Assembly (NCBI GenBank): GCA_947034895.1
Contig: OX344761.1
Span: 66,835,839-66,899,838 of the forward strand
DNA from: Rhytidiadelphus loreus
Lineage: Eukaryota > Streptophyta > Bryopsida > Hypnales > Hylocomiaceae
Length of the DNA stretch: 64,000 bases
Direction: 5' to 3'
Part shown: one piece after another, positions 13,190-26,094 of the stretch
How positions within the stretch are numbered: the stretch's first letter is position 1
Layout: every line of letters starts with the position of its first letter
Translations under genes and position numbers: made by a program
Notes under the pieces: model-generated
Told to the model about the DNA's origin: nothing
The model's database searches: none
What the model saw: only the letters and a program-made list of their open reading frames with translations

Positions 13190-16100
13190 TATCGGCGGGC
13201 AGCCGACAGTAAGACTACATCGAGAGTGCACAGAATCGAGGGAGTTTCAAACTCCGGGATCGAGGCAGTTTCAAAAACGGATGTAGTGGAGCATCATAAT
13301 ATTAATTAAGAATACAGTACATATCCATTTCCATTCCATCACCAGGAAGTAGATGTCATAATCCGACTAGAAATAACTGTAAATGACGCATGAAGATGAT
13401 CGACTTAAAGTTCTGTGCCATGAAGACGCAGCCTTGTCCTTCATATCGGCTGGCAGCTGACAACTCTGCCCAACTGCCAATTCATTGAACAAGTAGCGAT
13501 GTATCGGCTGGCAGCCGATAGAACACATGAAGGTGAACGCGTCAGTCTTTTCCTTCGTCGTCAGCATCTCTGTCCTCCGCTGTCCCTGCGGCCTCCAGAT
13601 TCGCAATCGCAGCAACGACCGAGGACTCCGGAATAAGATGAGATGTCGGAGGTCCCTTCTTCGCATGCGAGGGCATCCTGTGCGAGTACAGGACAATGCG
13701 CACATGAACAAGCTGTGGAAGTCTTAGTTCTTTATGCCATCGTCGAGTCCAGCACTCCCTGGCGACGACCGCTTTACTCTCCCTCTTGGCTTTCATTGGA
13801 GTCCACCACTCAACTTTGAAAGTGCCATAGGATGGTCCTTGCGTCATGTTGACACACTCCAGTACCCGTCCAAGCCACACAGGGAGGTAATTATTGTGAC
13901 AAGGTCGACAGAGAACAAAGTCCCCAAGGAGAACATCCCTGAAGGGATTAAAGCTCAACTTTGGTCTGTCCTTTGCCGGCCCGCAGAATGGAGTAGGTTC
14001 TGGGTCGTCCTCGGGAGTGGTGTCTATTGGATTGTTTGGATCCGCCCCTTCTTCAGGAAATGCAGCAGTGTGATCTCTTTTCCAATCTGACGTCGGCCAA
14101 AATCCCTCTTGAAGCACAGTGGGTGTTGCGGGCAGAGGCGAACAAATCTCCGAATGGATTCGTTCCCAGTATGCGACACAACCTGCCATTTCGTCGGCAT
14201 ATCTTTTGTTTCTGGCCATCCCCGATTTCCAGAACTCGATGTACTTTGCGATTCCATTCTTGATGAAGGACTGCTTCTCATTGCATTCACTAGCCCTTGC
14301 GACTTCTTTGTCTGCGTTTCGCTTCCTTGGGTTAATTTCGATGCTTCCCCAGAGTGCTTTGAACGGAACAGGTACCGGGTCTCCCTGCGGGATTTTCGGT
14401 CCTCCATCCTCGTCCGCTATCCACATTTTGACCGGTGGCCCCAGAGGAAGCCACGAAGAATCCGTTGTCCTTTTCTTGTACCTCATGACTGGCCATCCTC
14501 GATCATCTCTTGACTCTTCTACGTAGAATTTGAACAGGTGTTTATCCCCGAGTCCCACAATCTTGTTGACACCATCATGATGAAATCCCGTGAGGTATGA
14601 TTTGAAGTCCGCCACTTCCTGAACAACCTCCGGGATGAAGGCGACAGTCTTCTGTGAATCCATGAACGCCTTCATGAGGTCTGCAAGGATGTAAGTGTTT
14701 TTCCTTTTGATCAGTTTCGATAGATAACTAAAGTGTGCGTCAATGTCTTCGTGCGTATGTCCGACAATGAGAAATCCGACAGTGACCTCCTTGAAGATTC
14801 GCCTGGCTGTGAGCAATGAGCAGAAGGCCATGAGAAACCTATTTTTATTGTCCTTGGCTGAGTTGTCTAGTTGCAAGAAAAGCTTCCTTGGAAGAGGAAC
14901 ATGTGGGCGTCCAGGCCCTGGAGTTTTTGTGAACTTGTCCGAGGTCGTCGGAATTGATGAGTTGCATCTTGACTTTCCATGCAGCAGTGCCTCGAAGAAG
15001 CTGTTCAGGGGTGGAGTTGAGAACAAGATCTTTGACTCTCGAACAGGTGGCAACTCGAGAGCACGGAAGACCCTACACAGCGACGATATGGTAAAATTGG
15101 AATCCCTTGGCCACAGTGATGTGGAGTAATGCGCATACGCGCCATCTCCATGTCCATGTGTGAGCATACCAGTACAGGAGATTGGAATTTGGCCGAGCCC
15201 TGCGGTGGCCTTGGTGATTCGCTGCATCCTTGGAATAGCGGTCTTGGTGGTGTCCATTTTGTCGTGAATGATGCAGAGGAACTCCGACGGGTTTTGCACA
15301 GACTGCGCAGTCCATCCACCGTATACATTTCTACATGCGCGTTGGTAATTGAGATGTCTCTCTCTGTCATCCACTAGCGCCTGCCACTCGTTACACCCTC
15401 TCGGATACTTTGCAATGAACTCTACAAGGAAGTCACACTCTGTACATTTGGAGAAGTTACTTCCCACCGGCTTGACCTCGACGTTCTTAAAATGAGCTTT
15501 CCGAAGTCGGCTAATGGCAGATTGGGAGACTGGCAACATGTTACAGATTCCATTGACCTGGGGGGCACATTCAGGTATATGAGACATGGCGAACGTAGAA
15601 AAACTATATCGGCTGCCAGCCGACAGCCCTGAACTACATGGACAAACCCACCGAAATAAAGCTACCTCACACATGCAAAGAATCTGCATTGAACTGGACC
15701 CAGTGCATTCGGATTGAGCATTATCGGCTGGCAGCCGACAGAAGTAATCGCGTAGTGCAAATGAAGGAGGAAGGAAATGGATATGTACATAATTGACTTG
15801 CTGATGCATGTGATCCCAGTTCATTGCCGAGGGGACTATCTTGAGATTGTCCACGCGTTTGTTTCCCACTAGTCTGAATTCGTTTGGCATCTGGTCAGCA
15901 TTGTCGTTGATAATCGTTGTGAGAGTTGCTTGAGCTTGAACGGTTTGCGGACGTGGTCGCCTGGCCCCCGCATTCTCGTGCGACCCGCTAACAGTTCCTC
16001 CAGTGGCCGCAGCCTTATATACATGATAGGCCGACCTTGAGACCCCGTGAATAAAGTACCAGGCATTTTCGCAAACATCGACATTTTCCAGAGTGATGAA

Positions 16101-17373
16101 CTTCTTCCTTGGAACAGAACCTGGATGAAGCTGACTCTGGACGGCATACGCCGTTTCCCTCCTGGACTCGAAGTTGCAGGCATAGAACTTTCGTCGCAAA
16201 CTTCTCGTGTGTTCCCATGGAAACGTCTAGCAGCATCTAAGCCTGCAGCACTTTTGGGAGCTGACTTTTCGTATGTCAATCTCCGACGTCTTTCTCTGCA
16301 ATTTCGACAGTGTTTTAGATTCCTTGATAAGTACCCTTCGACGGACTGAGCGGTATGGATTCTTGGGTACTCCTTGCATTCCGTCGTCATCAGAACCATT
16401 GACCTCCGCCACCTCCGAGCAGAGCGTGACAATTTCCGAAAGTAGCCTTCCCCCTACTAATCTTGCATGTGTCAACCTCCATCGCATAGTTGTCAATTGT
16501 AGTGCGTCATTGTCAGACACAAACATCACTCCCACGTCTGAGTCTCCGAGGACCGCATCGTCGCAGGCCTCGTTTGGAAGGCATACTTGAATCATTGCCC
16601 TTCCAAAGATAGAGAAGTCGTCATTCAGAAGTTCACAGTATTGATTTCTCCAAAGTGGTCTGTCAGGGAAAGGTAGCCCCGACTGCACACCATCTGAGCT
16701 GCCTCGTCGTTCATTACTTCCTCCAGTTTGATTAAAAGCCTCCGAATCGACTAAGCTGTCGTCCGCGCTAGGACCAGATCCAGAGTCATCATCGCTACTA
16801 AAACCATGGACATTAGGCATACGATCAGCGGACTCGTCCGATGAGTATAGCCTATCTTCTCGATCATCTTCGTCTGATGCAACTCCAGGAATATCCGTGT
16901 GTTCCGCCTCTGCAAATTCCGGATGGACATCAGATGTGCTTCTACCGCTTTCCGAATTACCATCCTGAAGTTGTTGGATGAAATGATTCTGTGAGGTACC
17001 TATCGGCTGGCCGCCGACAGGCTGTAGCACCGCATTCGAAGCATGGATAGGCCTGACCTTGTAACCACTCCACAGTATCTTGTACCCAACACAGCGATTC
17101 ATTGTGATGTAATCTAGAATCTCGCAGTAGGCAACCTGATCCTTGAATTCATCTAGGACATTGAGTAGCCTGACGACCACGAAGAAGCTGTGAGGAACCC
17201 GGAAGCCTTCCCAATAACCCTTCGGAGAGACTTCATTAATTACGTCGGATCCAGTATATCAAAGGTCGGTTCCAACAGTCAGCAGAAGAGCAACCTCCAT
17301 ATTAACAGTGAGTGACAGGAACTGCTGTATGGGTTTCTTATCCGTGTTCACATGTATCGGCTGGCGGCCGACA
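13190..17373 (-). repeat. Palindrome copies in and downstream of the minus-strand gene
   Basis: Seven copies of the 19-nt element palindrome start at 13190, 13444, 13503, 15607, 15722, 17001 and 17355. The first three lie beyond the stop codon, two in a possible intron, and two in open frame where the core changes to CTGGCCGCC or CTGGCGGCC. On the plus strand the six asymmetric copies read TATCGG...CCGACA, so on the gene's sense strand they read TGTCGG...CCGATA. Weaker relatives occur near 12675 and 12921. Confidence 0.88.
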
Positions 17374-17705
17374 CCAGCAGAGGTAGACCCTTCCGATTCA
17401 ACATGTGGATAAAGATTGCTCGCCTCCCAGAGGATTGACCTTCCCGTGCAATTTCTGAGGAAGACCAAGTCTCCCTCAGGAAATGGAATTTCCATGTCCA
17501 GGTTTTGTGGGACGTCAAGTACATGGACACGAACAAGGTTGGGCTTCCCATTCATCCGTCCCTCCACGACAGCCCGCCCAACATAGTACAGTCCTTCTAG
17601 GGTTAGAGCGACGACAACTCCCTTCCGCAACTTCAATCTCCCCGAGTTTCCAATTCTGGTAAACGTCTCGATTGCAGTCATGTCGTAGCCTGCAGACCCT
17701 TCCAT
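13542..17705 (-). pseudogene. RNase H-like (DUF7869-type) protein, candidate transposase, two nonsense codons
   Basis: One continuous frame runs from ATG at 17705 to a stop at 13542 (1387 codons plus stop), broken only by TGA at 17261-17259 and TAG at 16229-16227. Motifs in order: an N-terminal beta-rich segment (RKGVVVALTLEGLYYVGRAV), an acidic Ser/Asp-rich linker (about 17000-16700), KCTECD, then DKMD (about 15263), LQLDNSAKDNKN (about 14870) and GHTHEDID (about 14762), and a C-terminal segment with GDFVLCRP and WLGRV. The DKMD/LDN/GHTHEDID series is characteristic of a plant and animal family of unknown function that I recall as DUF7869. Its acidic motifs look like an RNase H-type DDE/D site, which is inference. 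A possible in-frame 231-nt intron (15788-15558) would remove two palindromes. It is transcribed divergently from the ParB-like gene. Both stops fit C-to-T changes (CGA to TGA, CAG to TAG). Confidence 0.8.
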
Positions 17706-18905
17706 TATGTCAAAGACTACGGCGCTTTAAGCAGTGACGACTCTGGTGAAGCAATTAGTCCTCAGAAGAACTTATCGGCTGGCAGCCGATACCCTAGAAA
17801 TCAACCGAGAAGTTGACCACTAATTTCCGCACAACGGCAACTAGTTCTCTCCCTGTCCTTGTTATTGCAGATTGTATCGGCTGCCGGCCGATAGGAATGA
17901 CTGTACGGACAAGTTCCTGACCCTATGACGTACGGATGCCAACCAGAAATCCATTCCTGAGCCCATAATTCAAATCAGATCCTGCAATTTCAATAAAATG
18001 CCCCAACCACCTGAGCTAAATGATGCAAAAAATGATATGAATCCCTGACAGTTTGTTTCCTCCAATAAACCAAAATATGCCCTGAACTACTGGGCTCTAT
18101 GTCATGGAATGCACCCCATTGCAACTGTATCATTCATTAGATTGCCCTGCATCCCACTGGAAACTACTGCGCTACTGTGCATTCCACTGCAATCTCTGCA
18201 TTCCCCTAAAGCTCGCCCAGCATTCCACTACATTCCACTGTTGCCTAAAAGCATTCAAGACTGGCAGGCTGAGAGCCTGGAAGCAGCAACCCAAAATAAA
18301 AGACTGAACTCCTCCAAGAATTGAACCTAAGTGAGGAGTGGAGAGAAGCAAGTTGGCGCTTGAAATTTGAATTTGCATGAGGATGAATTTGTTGTGATTA
18401 CAATAACGACTTGAGCGTACGTCTGAGGATCAAGAATCGAAATGTACGCACTTCTTGCAATGAGTGATCGTTACTGCCATGTCCTTGGGTGGATGTGAAG
18501 CACTGGATTTGGATGAATAATTAGTAACGGATGAAAAACCTGGATGAATGGTCATGATTACCCTCCCCGGATGGCAGCCGTCACTTCAGTGAGGAGAGGG
18601 GATATACTCCCCTGGCCACTTTCATTTCTGTTCATTTTTCATTTGCCTCACTTGCTCTCGTTCTCGCTCTCTCCCTCTCTCTTCCTCCCATTCATCTTCT
18701 CCCTTTCTCTCTGCCGCGCTTTCCTTTTTTGTTTTGGGCTCGCAGCCGACACGCTTCCTTTGAGTTGCAGGCTGCACAACTGAGGACTCCAGTGCAGCCG
18801 ATACGAGTTCACGCGCGGCCGATACTGAGAGCGTCTGAGGAGCCTGCATCTATCAAGCAGCCAACAGTTTGGAGTGGCCAGTCGATACGGGAGGTGCCTG
18901 CAACG
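17706..18905. promoter_or_regulatory. Divergent intergenic region between the two main element genes
   Basis: It separates the ATG at 17705 (minus) from the proposed ATG at 18906 (plus), so it should hold both promoters. Contents: two symmetric palindromes (17773 and 17875, TAT...ATA form), a cluster of GCATTCCACT-like units at about 18110-18240, and a long CT-rich tract at about 18650-18720 just ahead of the plus-strand gene, like many plant 5' leaders. Partial palindrome half-sites (GCAGCCGA-type) occur near 18741 and 18795. The promoter role is inferred from position only. Confidence 0.5.
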
Positions 18906-18934
18906 ATGGAGTCGTCAACTCCCAAGACTGTCAG

Positions 18935-20857
18935 GTATTTTCCAGATCACTGTGTCGGTTGGCAACCGATACATTTTGAATCATCATTTGTCTTCATTAT
19001 ATATTCCTGGAGTGATTTCGTGTGGTCTGTGTTTGGGACCACAATAGAACCTTGTGTCGGCTGGCAGCCGACACAAGGTGCACTGGGCGTTGTTATCTGG
19101 ATACCAAACCATATCGGCTGGCAGCCGATACACTGGGCGCTCTTTGAAATGCACTACATAGTTCTGTCGGCTGGCAGCCGATACCTTTGCTGTTTGCTCA
19201 AATTTCAGAGTACTACTGTGCAGGAAACCGACTCTGCTGAGTCGACTTCTGGGAGAGCGAATTGCGGACTCACCAATAGTGGCAGACGGGATTCGTCCAA
19301 GCGCTACCTGGAAAGCGAATTCGGGCATCCAGGAATGGGGACTGTGCTGGAGGGAGTTACCAGACAGTGATGTGCACATTGCGTGTTCCTTCAAGCTAAA
19401 GGGAAACATGATGCCGGGCCATGGCAATGTGATATCAGTGATGGCCATGGGTGAGAACGTCCATGTCCTGATCTGCCTTCATCCGATCCGCGAGCCGGAT
19501 GTAGCGGCGGACTATTTTGCAGTGGAGCTGCCATTCAACACATGCACGGAGGAAGCATGTGGCAAGAAGTCTATGACAATGGGCATGACATTTGAGGGAG
19601 CATCGCCATCTGATGCTCATGACCTCGTTCAAGGGTGGGAAATTCTAAAGGCGGAGAGGGACGACAAGAATACGCTCATCCATCGGGACTAGCAGAAGGG
19701 CAAGAAGAAGGCATCCGCGGGGCGGAAGAAAACTTCGAAGCCGACAGCATCTGAGGACGACACTGCTGAGATTGAAGTTGGATCCCCAAGCAAACCCAAG
19801 AGGAAGGGCAAGGGCAAGGACGACCCCAACAGGGTCATGAAGCTTACACTAGACGAGGCACTGGTTTGAGGAAATCACCTCACCACGAAGACCAAAGAGA
19901 ACGAGGTGACCGCCATCTACCAGGCGCTAGAGTCGGGGTTGACGCACGCTTTCCCATACAAGAAGGAGCGACTTCTTGGGGTCATTTCAGCAGACAAGCT
20001 GCACATCGCCTCCGACGAGTTGAAGTACCACAAGATTGCGAAGGACCGCCTTGGTCAGGTATTTTATCTCAAGTTTTTGCCATGACCATGTCTCTCATCT
20101 GTTGTGTAGTTGGTCTGTCGGCTGGCAGCCGATACTTTCTGCCGTCAATACTAACAACGCTGTCTACTTCCATATCAGGTGAAAACAATGTACAAGGGGT
20201 ATGGGTCCATCAAGAAGAAGCCCGAGATTCATGGCATTCCTCTAAAGCGAGCACCTTTACCAACTGACAAGGGGCTCGATGCGGTCATGGATAGTTGTCC
20301 GCCAAGGACGGAAGTGGTGTTCGTGAATGGTGAGTCAGTGCCATGGTGGAAGGCACCAAATTTGCACTGGTACATTATTGGGGGGCAGCATACGGTGACG
20401 GCTTGTAGGGAACTTGCCGAACAACACCCCGAAGGCTCGGACGCAAGGAAGGATCTCCTGGAATTCGAGATGATCCTCGTATTCAGTAGGGACCCAAGAA
20501 CTCTAGTCCGTGTATCCAACGCCTTGAACTTGAACATCGCGGAGAAGGTCGCCAAGGAGACCTTCCGATCCTGTGCCGAGATGGGAAGGGCGGCGTGGGT
20601 TAAGGCCGGGTGCCCGGAGCCGCATCGTAGTGGAGGAAAGCCTTCGCCAGATTTTGAGGTACTTCTCTTTCACTTTTGTTTTCATGATGACTCATTCTCA
20701 ACAGCATCTCATTGTTCATATTACTATTGTGTCGGCTGCCAGCCGATACCAAGGCATTACAGTCTTCCATTCTGTGATATTTGGAACCTGCTATATGTCG
20801 GCTGGTAGCCGATACCATTTTGCATTAACTCATTCACCTGATTTGACAATTGTCTAG
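18935..20857 (+). repeat. Palindrome copies in introns 1-3 of the ParB-like gene
   Basis: Intron 1 (18935-19208) has copies starting at 18953, 19055, 19112 and 19165; intron 2 (20059-20178) has 20116; intron 3 (20659-20857) has 20730 and 20796. The 19055 copy extends to perfect 13-bp arms (19051-19077). All asymmetric copies read TGTCGG...CCGATA on the plus strand, the sense strand of this gene. Confidence 0.9.
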
Positions 20858-21878
20858 GTAGCGAAGCTGAACGTCATGGCGCACTTTGTGGACGAAAAGG
20901 TGTCGTCGAAACTATCCCTCATTTTTGTGAAAGAGAATACCTGGGAACTGTGGACCGAAGTATTCGACGCCTGGGAGAATGGCAAGCTCATCGGCGATGA
21001 CGGGAGTATTCCGAATTCCATCGTGAATAGGAAACCCCTCACACACATCACGAAGATTGATCTGACGCCAACACTGGGACTCCGAGACTCCGATCTCTGT
21101 GATCTGGTACGGGACATCCTGGATCTTCGAGTTAGCATTAAGAACACGGTGAAGGCCAGGTCGTCAGGGAAGGAGACACTCTACGACTGGTGCCGGGACA
21201 AAAAGCTCGACCGGGTCGTCATGAACGAGATCATGTGGACCAGGAAGAAGTACCCTCTCCCATGCAAGGATGCTGCATGGGTCCCTTACTCGGACGAAGC
21301 ATGGCAAGAACTTGCAAGCAAGGAAGGATATTCAGCTGCAGTCGTCCGGAACGTGTGGAAGGACGTGAAGAAATTTACGGACGGAAACGCCTGGCTGACG
21401 GGGCGGGCAAACCCAATGAATCCAACGACGGACAAATCCACAGACGGCTTGGCCCCAGGGGTATTCTTCACGACCTTGATGGAGTACACCACCATTAATG
21501 TGAATCTGGTCCAGGAAGTGGAATCCGAAATCATGTTCGATTGTCGCGTAGGCGAGTCTATCACCGACGTTGTTGAGTACGTCCGTGGCCATCAGAACCC
21601 AGACGGTCTTGTCATTGGTGAACGCAAGATCGTGGTCGTCTTCGGGTACACCGAGGGTGGAGAAGACATCGCTGTCAACAAGCACGACTTCCTTGACATC
21701 GCCGCGATTGCACACGCTCCACCGGATGACGACGACCTAGATGCACCAACATCGGACTCATACATTCCATTGCCCATGCTATTCATAGGCAACTTCCGAT
21801 TTAGAGACTCAGTGGCCTTGGTAGCTTATTCCAGTGCATCGTCGTGGTACTTCCACACGGTTTACTACCAGCCATCTC

Positions 21879-21886
21879 CTCGCGGT
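21879..21886 (+). repeat. Left 8-bp target duplication of the hAT-like insert
   Basis: CTCGCGGT precedes the left terminus. The right copy at 26589-26596 is CTCGCAGT, one mismatch. An 8-bp duplication is the hAT superfamily hallmark. Confidence 0.8.
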
Positions 21887-21929
21887 CAGGGTTGACGAAT
21901 TGCAACGTCCAGGGCAAAATCACGTCCAT

Positions 21930-22235
21930 TTTTTGGACGTCCGGACGTCTGGACGTCCAGATTTTTCGGACGCGCGGACGATGTGGACGGCGACCATCGG
22001 ACGGCACTTGTTGGACGTTCAGACAGTGCGGACGGGCGGTCGGCATGGGCAAGCAGATGGCCATCGCGGACGGGCGGACGGCGCGGTCGGTGCGGACGGC
22101 CATCGCAGACGGGCGGAGGGCGCGGTCGGCGCGGACGGCCATTGCGGACAGGCGGACGGCGCGGTCGACGCGGACGGCCATTGCGGACGGCGCGGTCGAC
22201 GCGGACGGCCATTGCGGACGGGCGGACGGCCCGAC
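21930..22235 (+). repeat. GGACGGCC-type GC-rich minisatellite, left end of hAT-like element
   Basis: Degenerate tandem units such as GCGGACGGCCATTGCGGAC recur many times. Related units in inverse orientation occupy about 26095-26575. Open frames here are artefacts of the repeat. Confidence 0.75.
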
Positions 22236-23686
22236 TACAGTAAAATGCCATAAAACAAGATTTTCAGACCTCTTTTACGCATAGTAAAATGACTTTCTTC
22301 AAAAAACTTTTCACTAAAAAAAGGTTGAAAATGAAGCCAAGTTCCACCTCCAAGAATCCGTTTTAAGTTTCAACCTTCCAACAGAAAGTTATAGACCATT
22401 TTCTAAGGTTGTTTTTGATAATGGCCAAAAAAACGTTGTCTTCTACTCCTCTCTTCCGACCCCCCGTTCGCCATCTAACCACTTGTCCGCCTATTGTACC
22501 TTCCATCCAGCTGTATTGTATTGATGAATTTTAAAAAGTACAAATTCGCTTTTCAAGGCTTCCATTTAATACTAGAAAGTACAAAAGGACCCTTCGAGTC
22601 TCCAATCCGCCATTCGCCCTTCCCACCCGCTGTCCGCTCCTCCGACCCGCCGTCCGCCCATCCGACGGCCCGTCCGACCCTCTGCCAACCGTAGTAAAAT
22701 GTCTTAAAACATGATTTTTAGACCTCTTTTACGCATAGTAAAATGTCTTTTTTCAAAAAACTTTGAACTACAAAAACGTTGGAAATGAAGCCAAGTTCCA
22801 CCTCCAAGAATCCGTTTTAAGTTTCAACCTTCCAGCAAAAAGTTATAGCCCATTTTCTAAGGCTATTTTTGATAATGGCCAAAAAAACGTTGTCTTCTAC
22901 TCCTCTCCTCCGACCCCCCGTTCGCCATCTAACCACTCGTCCGCCTATTGTACCCTCCATCCAGCTGTATTGTATTGATGAATTTTAAAAAGTACAGATT
23001 CGCTTTTCAAGACTTCTATTTAATACTACAAAGTACAAACATCGTATATAGCATTTATGTATACAAAGGAAGGATAATCCAAGTTAAACTTTCACACATT
23101 GAAATATGCACTATAATTGTTATACCCTAAACCCTAAATCTTAAACCCTAAATCCTAGACCCTAGACCCTAAACCTTGAATTTTACATTAGTGAACAAAC
23201 ACATTGCTTTAATGTGCAAAATATGTTTGACTTCTAATTCCCTTAAAATGTGATTATCATGATGTACTACATATGGATTTTTGCATAGTTCATAAGCTTA
23301 TTCATATATGTTGTCAACATGTTCTTGGTATTTTCTACATCAATTATGATGTGCCAATTTACAAATGTCAAACATACAATTATAATTTGAAGTTTTTTTT
23401 TCTTTAAGTTTTGTTGTAAAAACGCATTAATAGTTTGAAACATCAAAGTATACATAGTACAAGCAATTGTATTATTTTATAATTGTATTACAAGATGCTA
23501 CAAAAAATGCTTTGAGTATTTTAATGTAATTTAATGTTGTTCAAGATTAAATATTGCATTTATACAACAAAAATATTATTGAAGTTGTTTTCCTACACCC
23601 TTATACCTATAAATTGTAAATCGTCAACTATATATCTCATATGAAAAATATTGGTGCTTGAATAGTTTAAAACATAATCAACCTTC
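22230..23686 (+). repeat. Left arm of long inverted repeat in the hAT-like element
   Basis: The arm contains two head-to-tail modules, each starting near a CAGTAAAATG or GTAGTAAAATG motif (22235 and 22690). From about 22627 to 23686 it is nearly identical to the reverse complement of 24680-25740; short translations from the two arms are identical. Transcripts through both arms would fold into a hairpin of about 1 kb. Confidence 0.85.
23124..23177 (-). repeat. Telomere-like CCCTAAA tract in hAT arm
   Basis: Imperfect CCCTAAA units (plant telomere type) lie in the left arm and, inverted, at 25189-25244 in the right arm. The tracts are short and degenerate, so this is an interstitial motif carried by the element, not a chromosome end. 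Confidence 0.75.
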
Positions 23687-24679
23687 AAATGTAATGATTT
23701 TTTGTATATGACTATGATGACCCTCATTAATATATATTTGTAATGTATTTATACATCAATAATGATGTTTTCAATTCATCTTGTTGTAAATGTGCCATGT
23801 GCAATTGTGATTTAATAATTTATATTATTAATTTAGTTTTATATCTCATCTTGAAAAAATTTGGAATCATTTTAATATATGTTTTGTTCTTTATCACACT
23901 AGATTCTATTGTTTTTTAAATTGCTAAGAATAAACACTAAAAAAAAAAGTTCAAAGGGCTATTTGTTTATATAAAGTAAAGACTAGAAATGTCATGGAAA
24001 ATGTTTCTTTTCATCTCTATTATTTCTTTCATTTGAAAAACATTATGTTTGCCGACATTTTTTATTAAACTACATTTGATAAATAAGTTTTTTAAATATT
24101 TTTGACATTCAAATTTTGACAATCAGATAAAGTAACAAATATATAAACTCCTAATCCTACAAAATCCTAGTTTACAAACTATTTAGTTTTATTTCACCAT
24201 ACCAAGAATTTGCCATTAAAAATTTAGAAAAGTATCTTAGTATCTTTACAAATATTAGACATCATCTGAAAAAATAGTCTTTTAACTTTTGCCAAAAAAT
24301 TCAATACTACTATCAACATAAATTAACAAAACCGAAGACATAAGTACAAATATAAATATAAATGTATACCACAAACTTATAACCAAAGAATTGAAGAAAC
24401 ACTATAAAATAATGCATTTACAAATGATTTTATAGAAAATTCCGTAATTTAAAACCTTGAAGAATACAATATCGATTGGATTAAAAGACAAAAAACTATA
24501 TAGTTTGACTTTTAGTAATATATATAATTAACCAAGCATGCTAGATCTTCCACAATAAAATTGCAATAAAATCTCTTGTCTAATTAAATAATGATCAATT
24601 CAATCTTCTTAAGTAAAAATAAGGAACCCAAAAGTGTTGAAGGGATCATATGAGGGGCCATCATGTATTCATGTTTCAC

Positions 24680-25939
24680 AAAGGTCGGTTATGTTTTAAA
24701 CTATTCAAGCACCAATATTTTTCATATGAGATATATAGTTGACGATTTACAATTTATAGGTATAAGGGTGTAGGAAAACAACTTCAATAATATTTTTGTT
24801 GTATAAATGCAATATTTAATCTTGAACAACATTAAATTACATTAAAATACTCAAAGCATTTTTTGTAGCATCTTGTAATACAATTATAAAATAATACAAT
24901 TGCTTGTACTATGTATACTTTGATGTTTCAAACTATTAATGCGTTTTTACAACAAAACTTAAAGAAAAAAAAACTTCAAATTATAATTGTATGTTTGACA
25001 TTTGTAAATTGGCACATCATAATTGATGTAGAAAATACCAAGAACATGTTGACAACATATATGAATAAGCTTATGAACTATGCAAAAATCCATATGTAGT
25101 ACATCATGATAATCACATTTTAAGGGAATTAGAAGTCAAACATATTTTGCACATTAAAGCAATGTGTTTGTTCACTAATGTAAAATTCAAGGTTTAGGGT
25201 CTAGGGTCTAGGATTTAGGGTTTAAGATTTAGGGTTTAGGGTATAACAATTATAGTGCATATTTCAATGTGTGAAAGTTTAACTTGGATTATCCTTCCTT
25301 TGTATACATAAATGCTATATACGATGTTTGTACTTTGTAGTATTAAATAGAAGTCTTGAAAAGCGAATCTGTACTTTTTAAAATTCATCAATACAATACA
25401 GCTGGATGGAGGGTACAATAGGCGGACGAGTGGTTAGATGGCGAACGGGGGGTCGGAGGAGAGGAGTAGAAGACAACGTTTTTTTGGCCATTATCAAAAA
25501 TAGCCTTAGAAAATGGGCTATAACTTTTTGCTGGAAGGTTGAAACTTAAAACGGATTCTTGGAGGTGGAACTTGGCTTCATTTCCAACGTTTTTGTAGTT
25601 CAAAGTTTTTTTGAAAAAAGACATTTTACTATGCGTAAAAGAGGTCTAAAAATCATGTTTTAAGACATTTTACTGCGGTCGGCAGAGGGTCGGACGGGCC
25701 GTCGGAAGGGCGGATGGCGGGTCGGAGGAGCGGACGGCAATTTTTTGGTCATTTTCAAAAACAGCCTTAGAAAATTGTTTATAACTTTTGTTTGGAAGCT
25801 TAAAACTTGAAATGAATTTCTGGAGTTTAAACTTGGCTTCATTTCCAACATTTTTGTAGTTCAAAGTTTTTTGAAAGAAGACATTTTACTATGCGTAAAA
25901 GTGATCTGAAATTCATGTTTTATGTCTTTTTACTGTGAC
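24680..25939 (-). repeat. Right arm of long inverted repeat in the hAT-like element
   Basis: Partner of the left arm. It carries the same modules in inverse orientation, but its outer module (25670-25939) is shorter than the left counterpart. Confidence 0.85.
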
Positions 25940-26094
25940 CGGACGGAGGACTAAGAAGACTGCAATCTTTGGAGATGTCCCATAGTTGGAGTTTTTGTCC
26001 AAATTGAATGGTTTATATACCATTGGAAAGCTATGAATGATATCTTTCCAATGGTATATTATGGTGCACATGAATGTGGACAGAACGTCTGATG

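Noticed and set aside
14024..14526. Several long plus- and minus-strand frames (for example 14109-14513)
   Set aside because: They are shadows of the minus-strand RNase H-like gene, whose frame carries the recognisable motifs.
13542..17705. Membership of the KDZ/Zisupton or Mutator superfamily
   Set aside because: The expected 8- to 9-bp target duplication and typical family motifs are not seen, so I leave the superfamily open.
21801..22284. Frames of 120-146 residues on both strands
   Set aside because: They are products of the GC-rich GGACGGCC minisatellite and are repetitive in every frame.
23124..25244. A chromosome end or fusion point, from CCCTAAA repeats in inverted orientation
   Set aside because: The tracts are short, degenerate and carried in both arms of the hAT-like foldback element.
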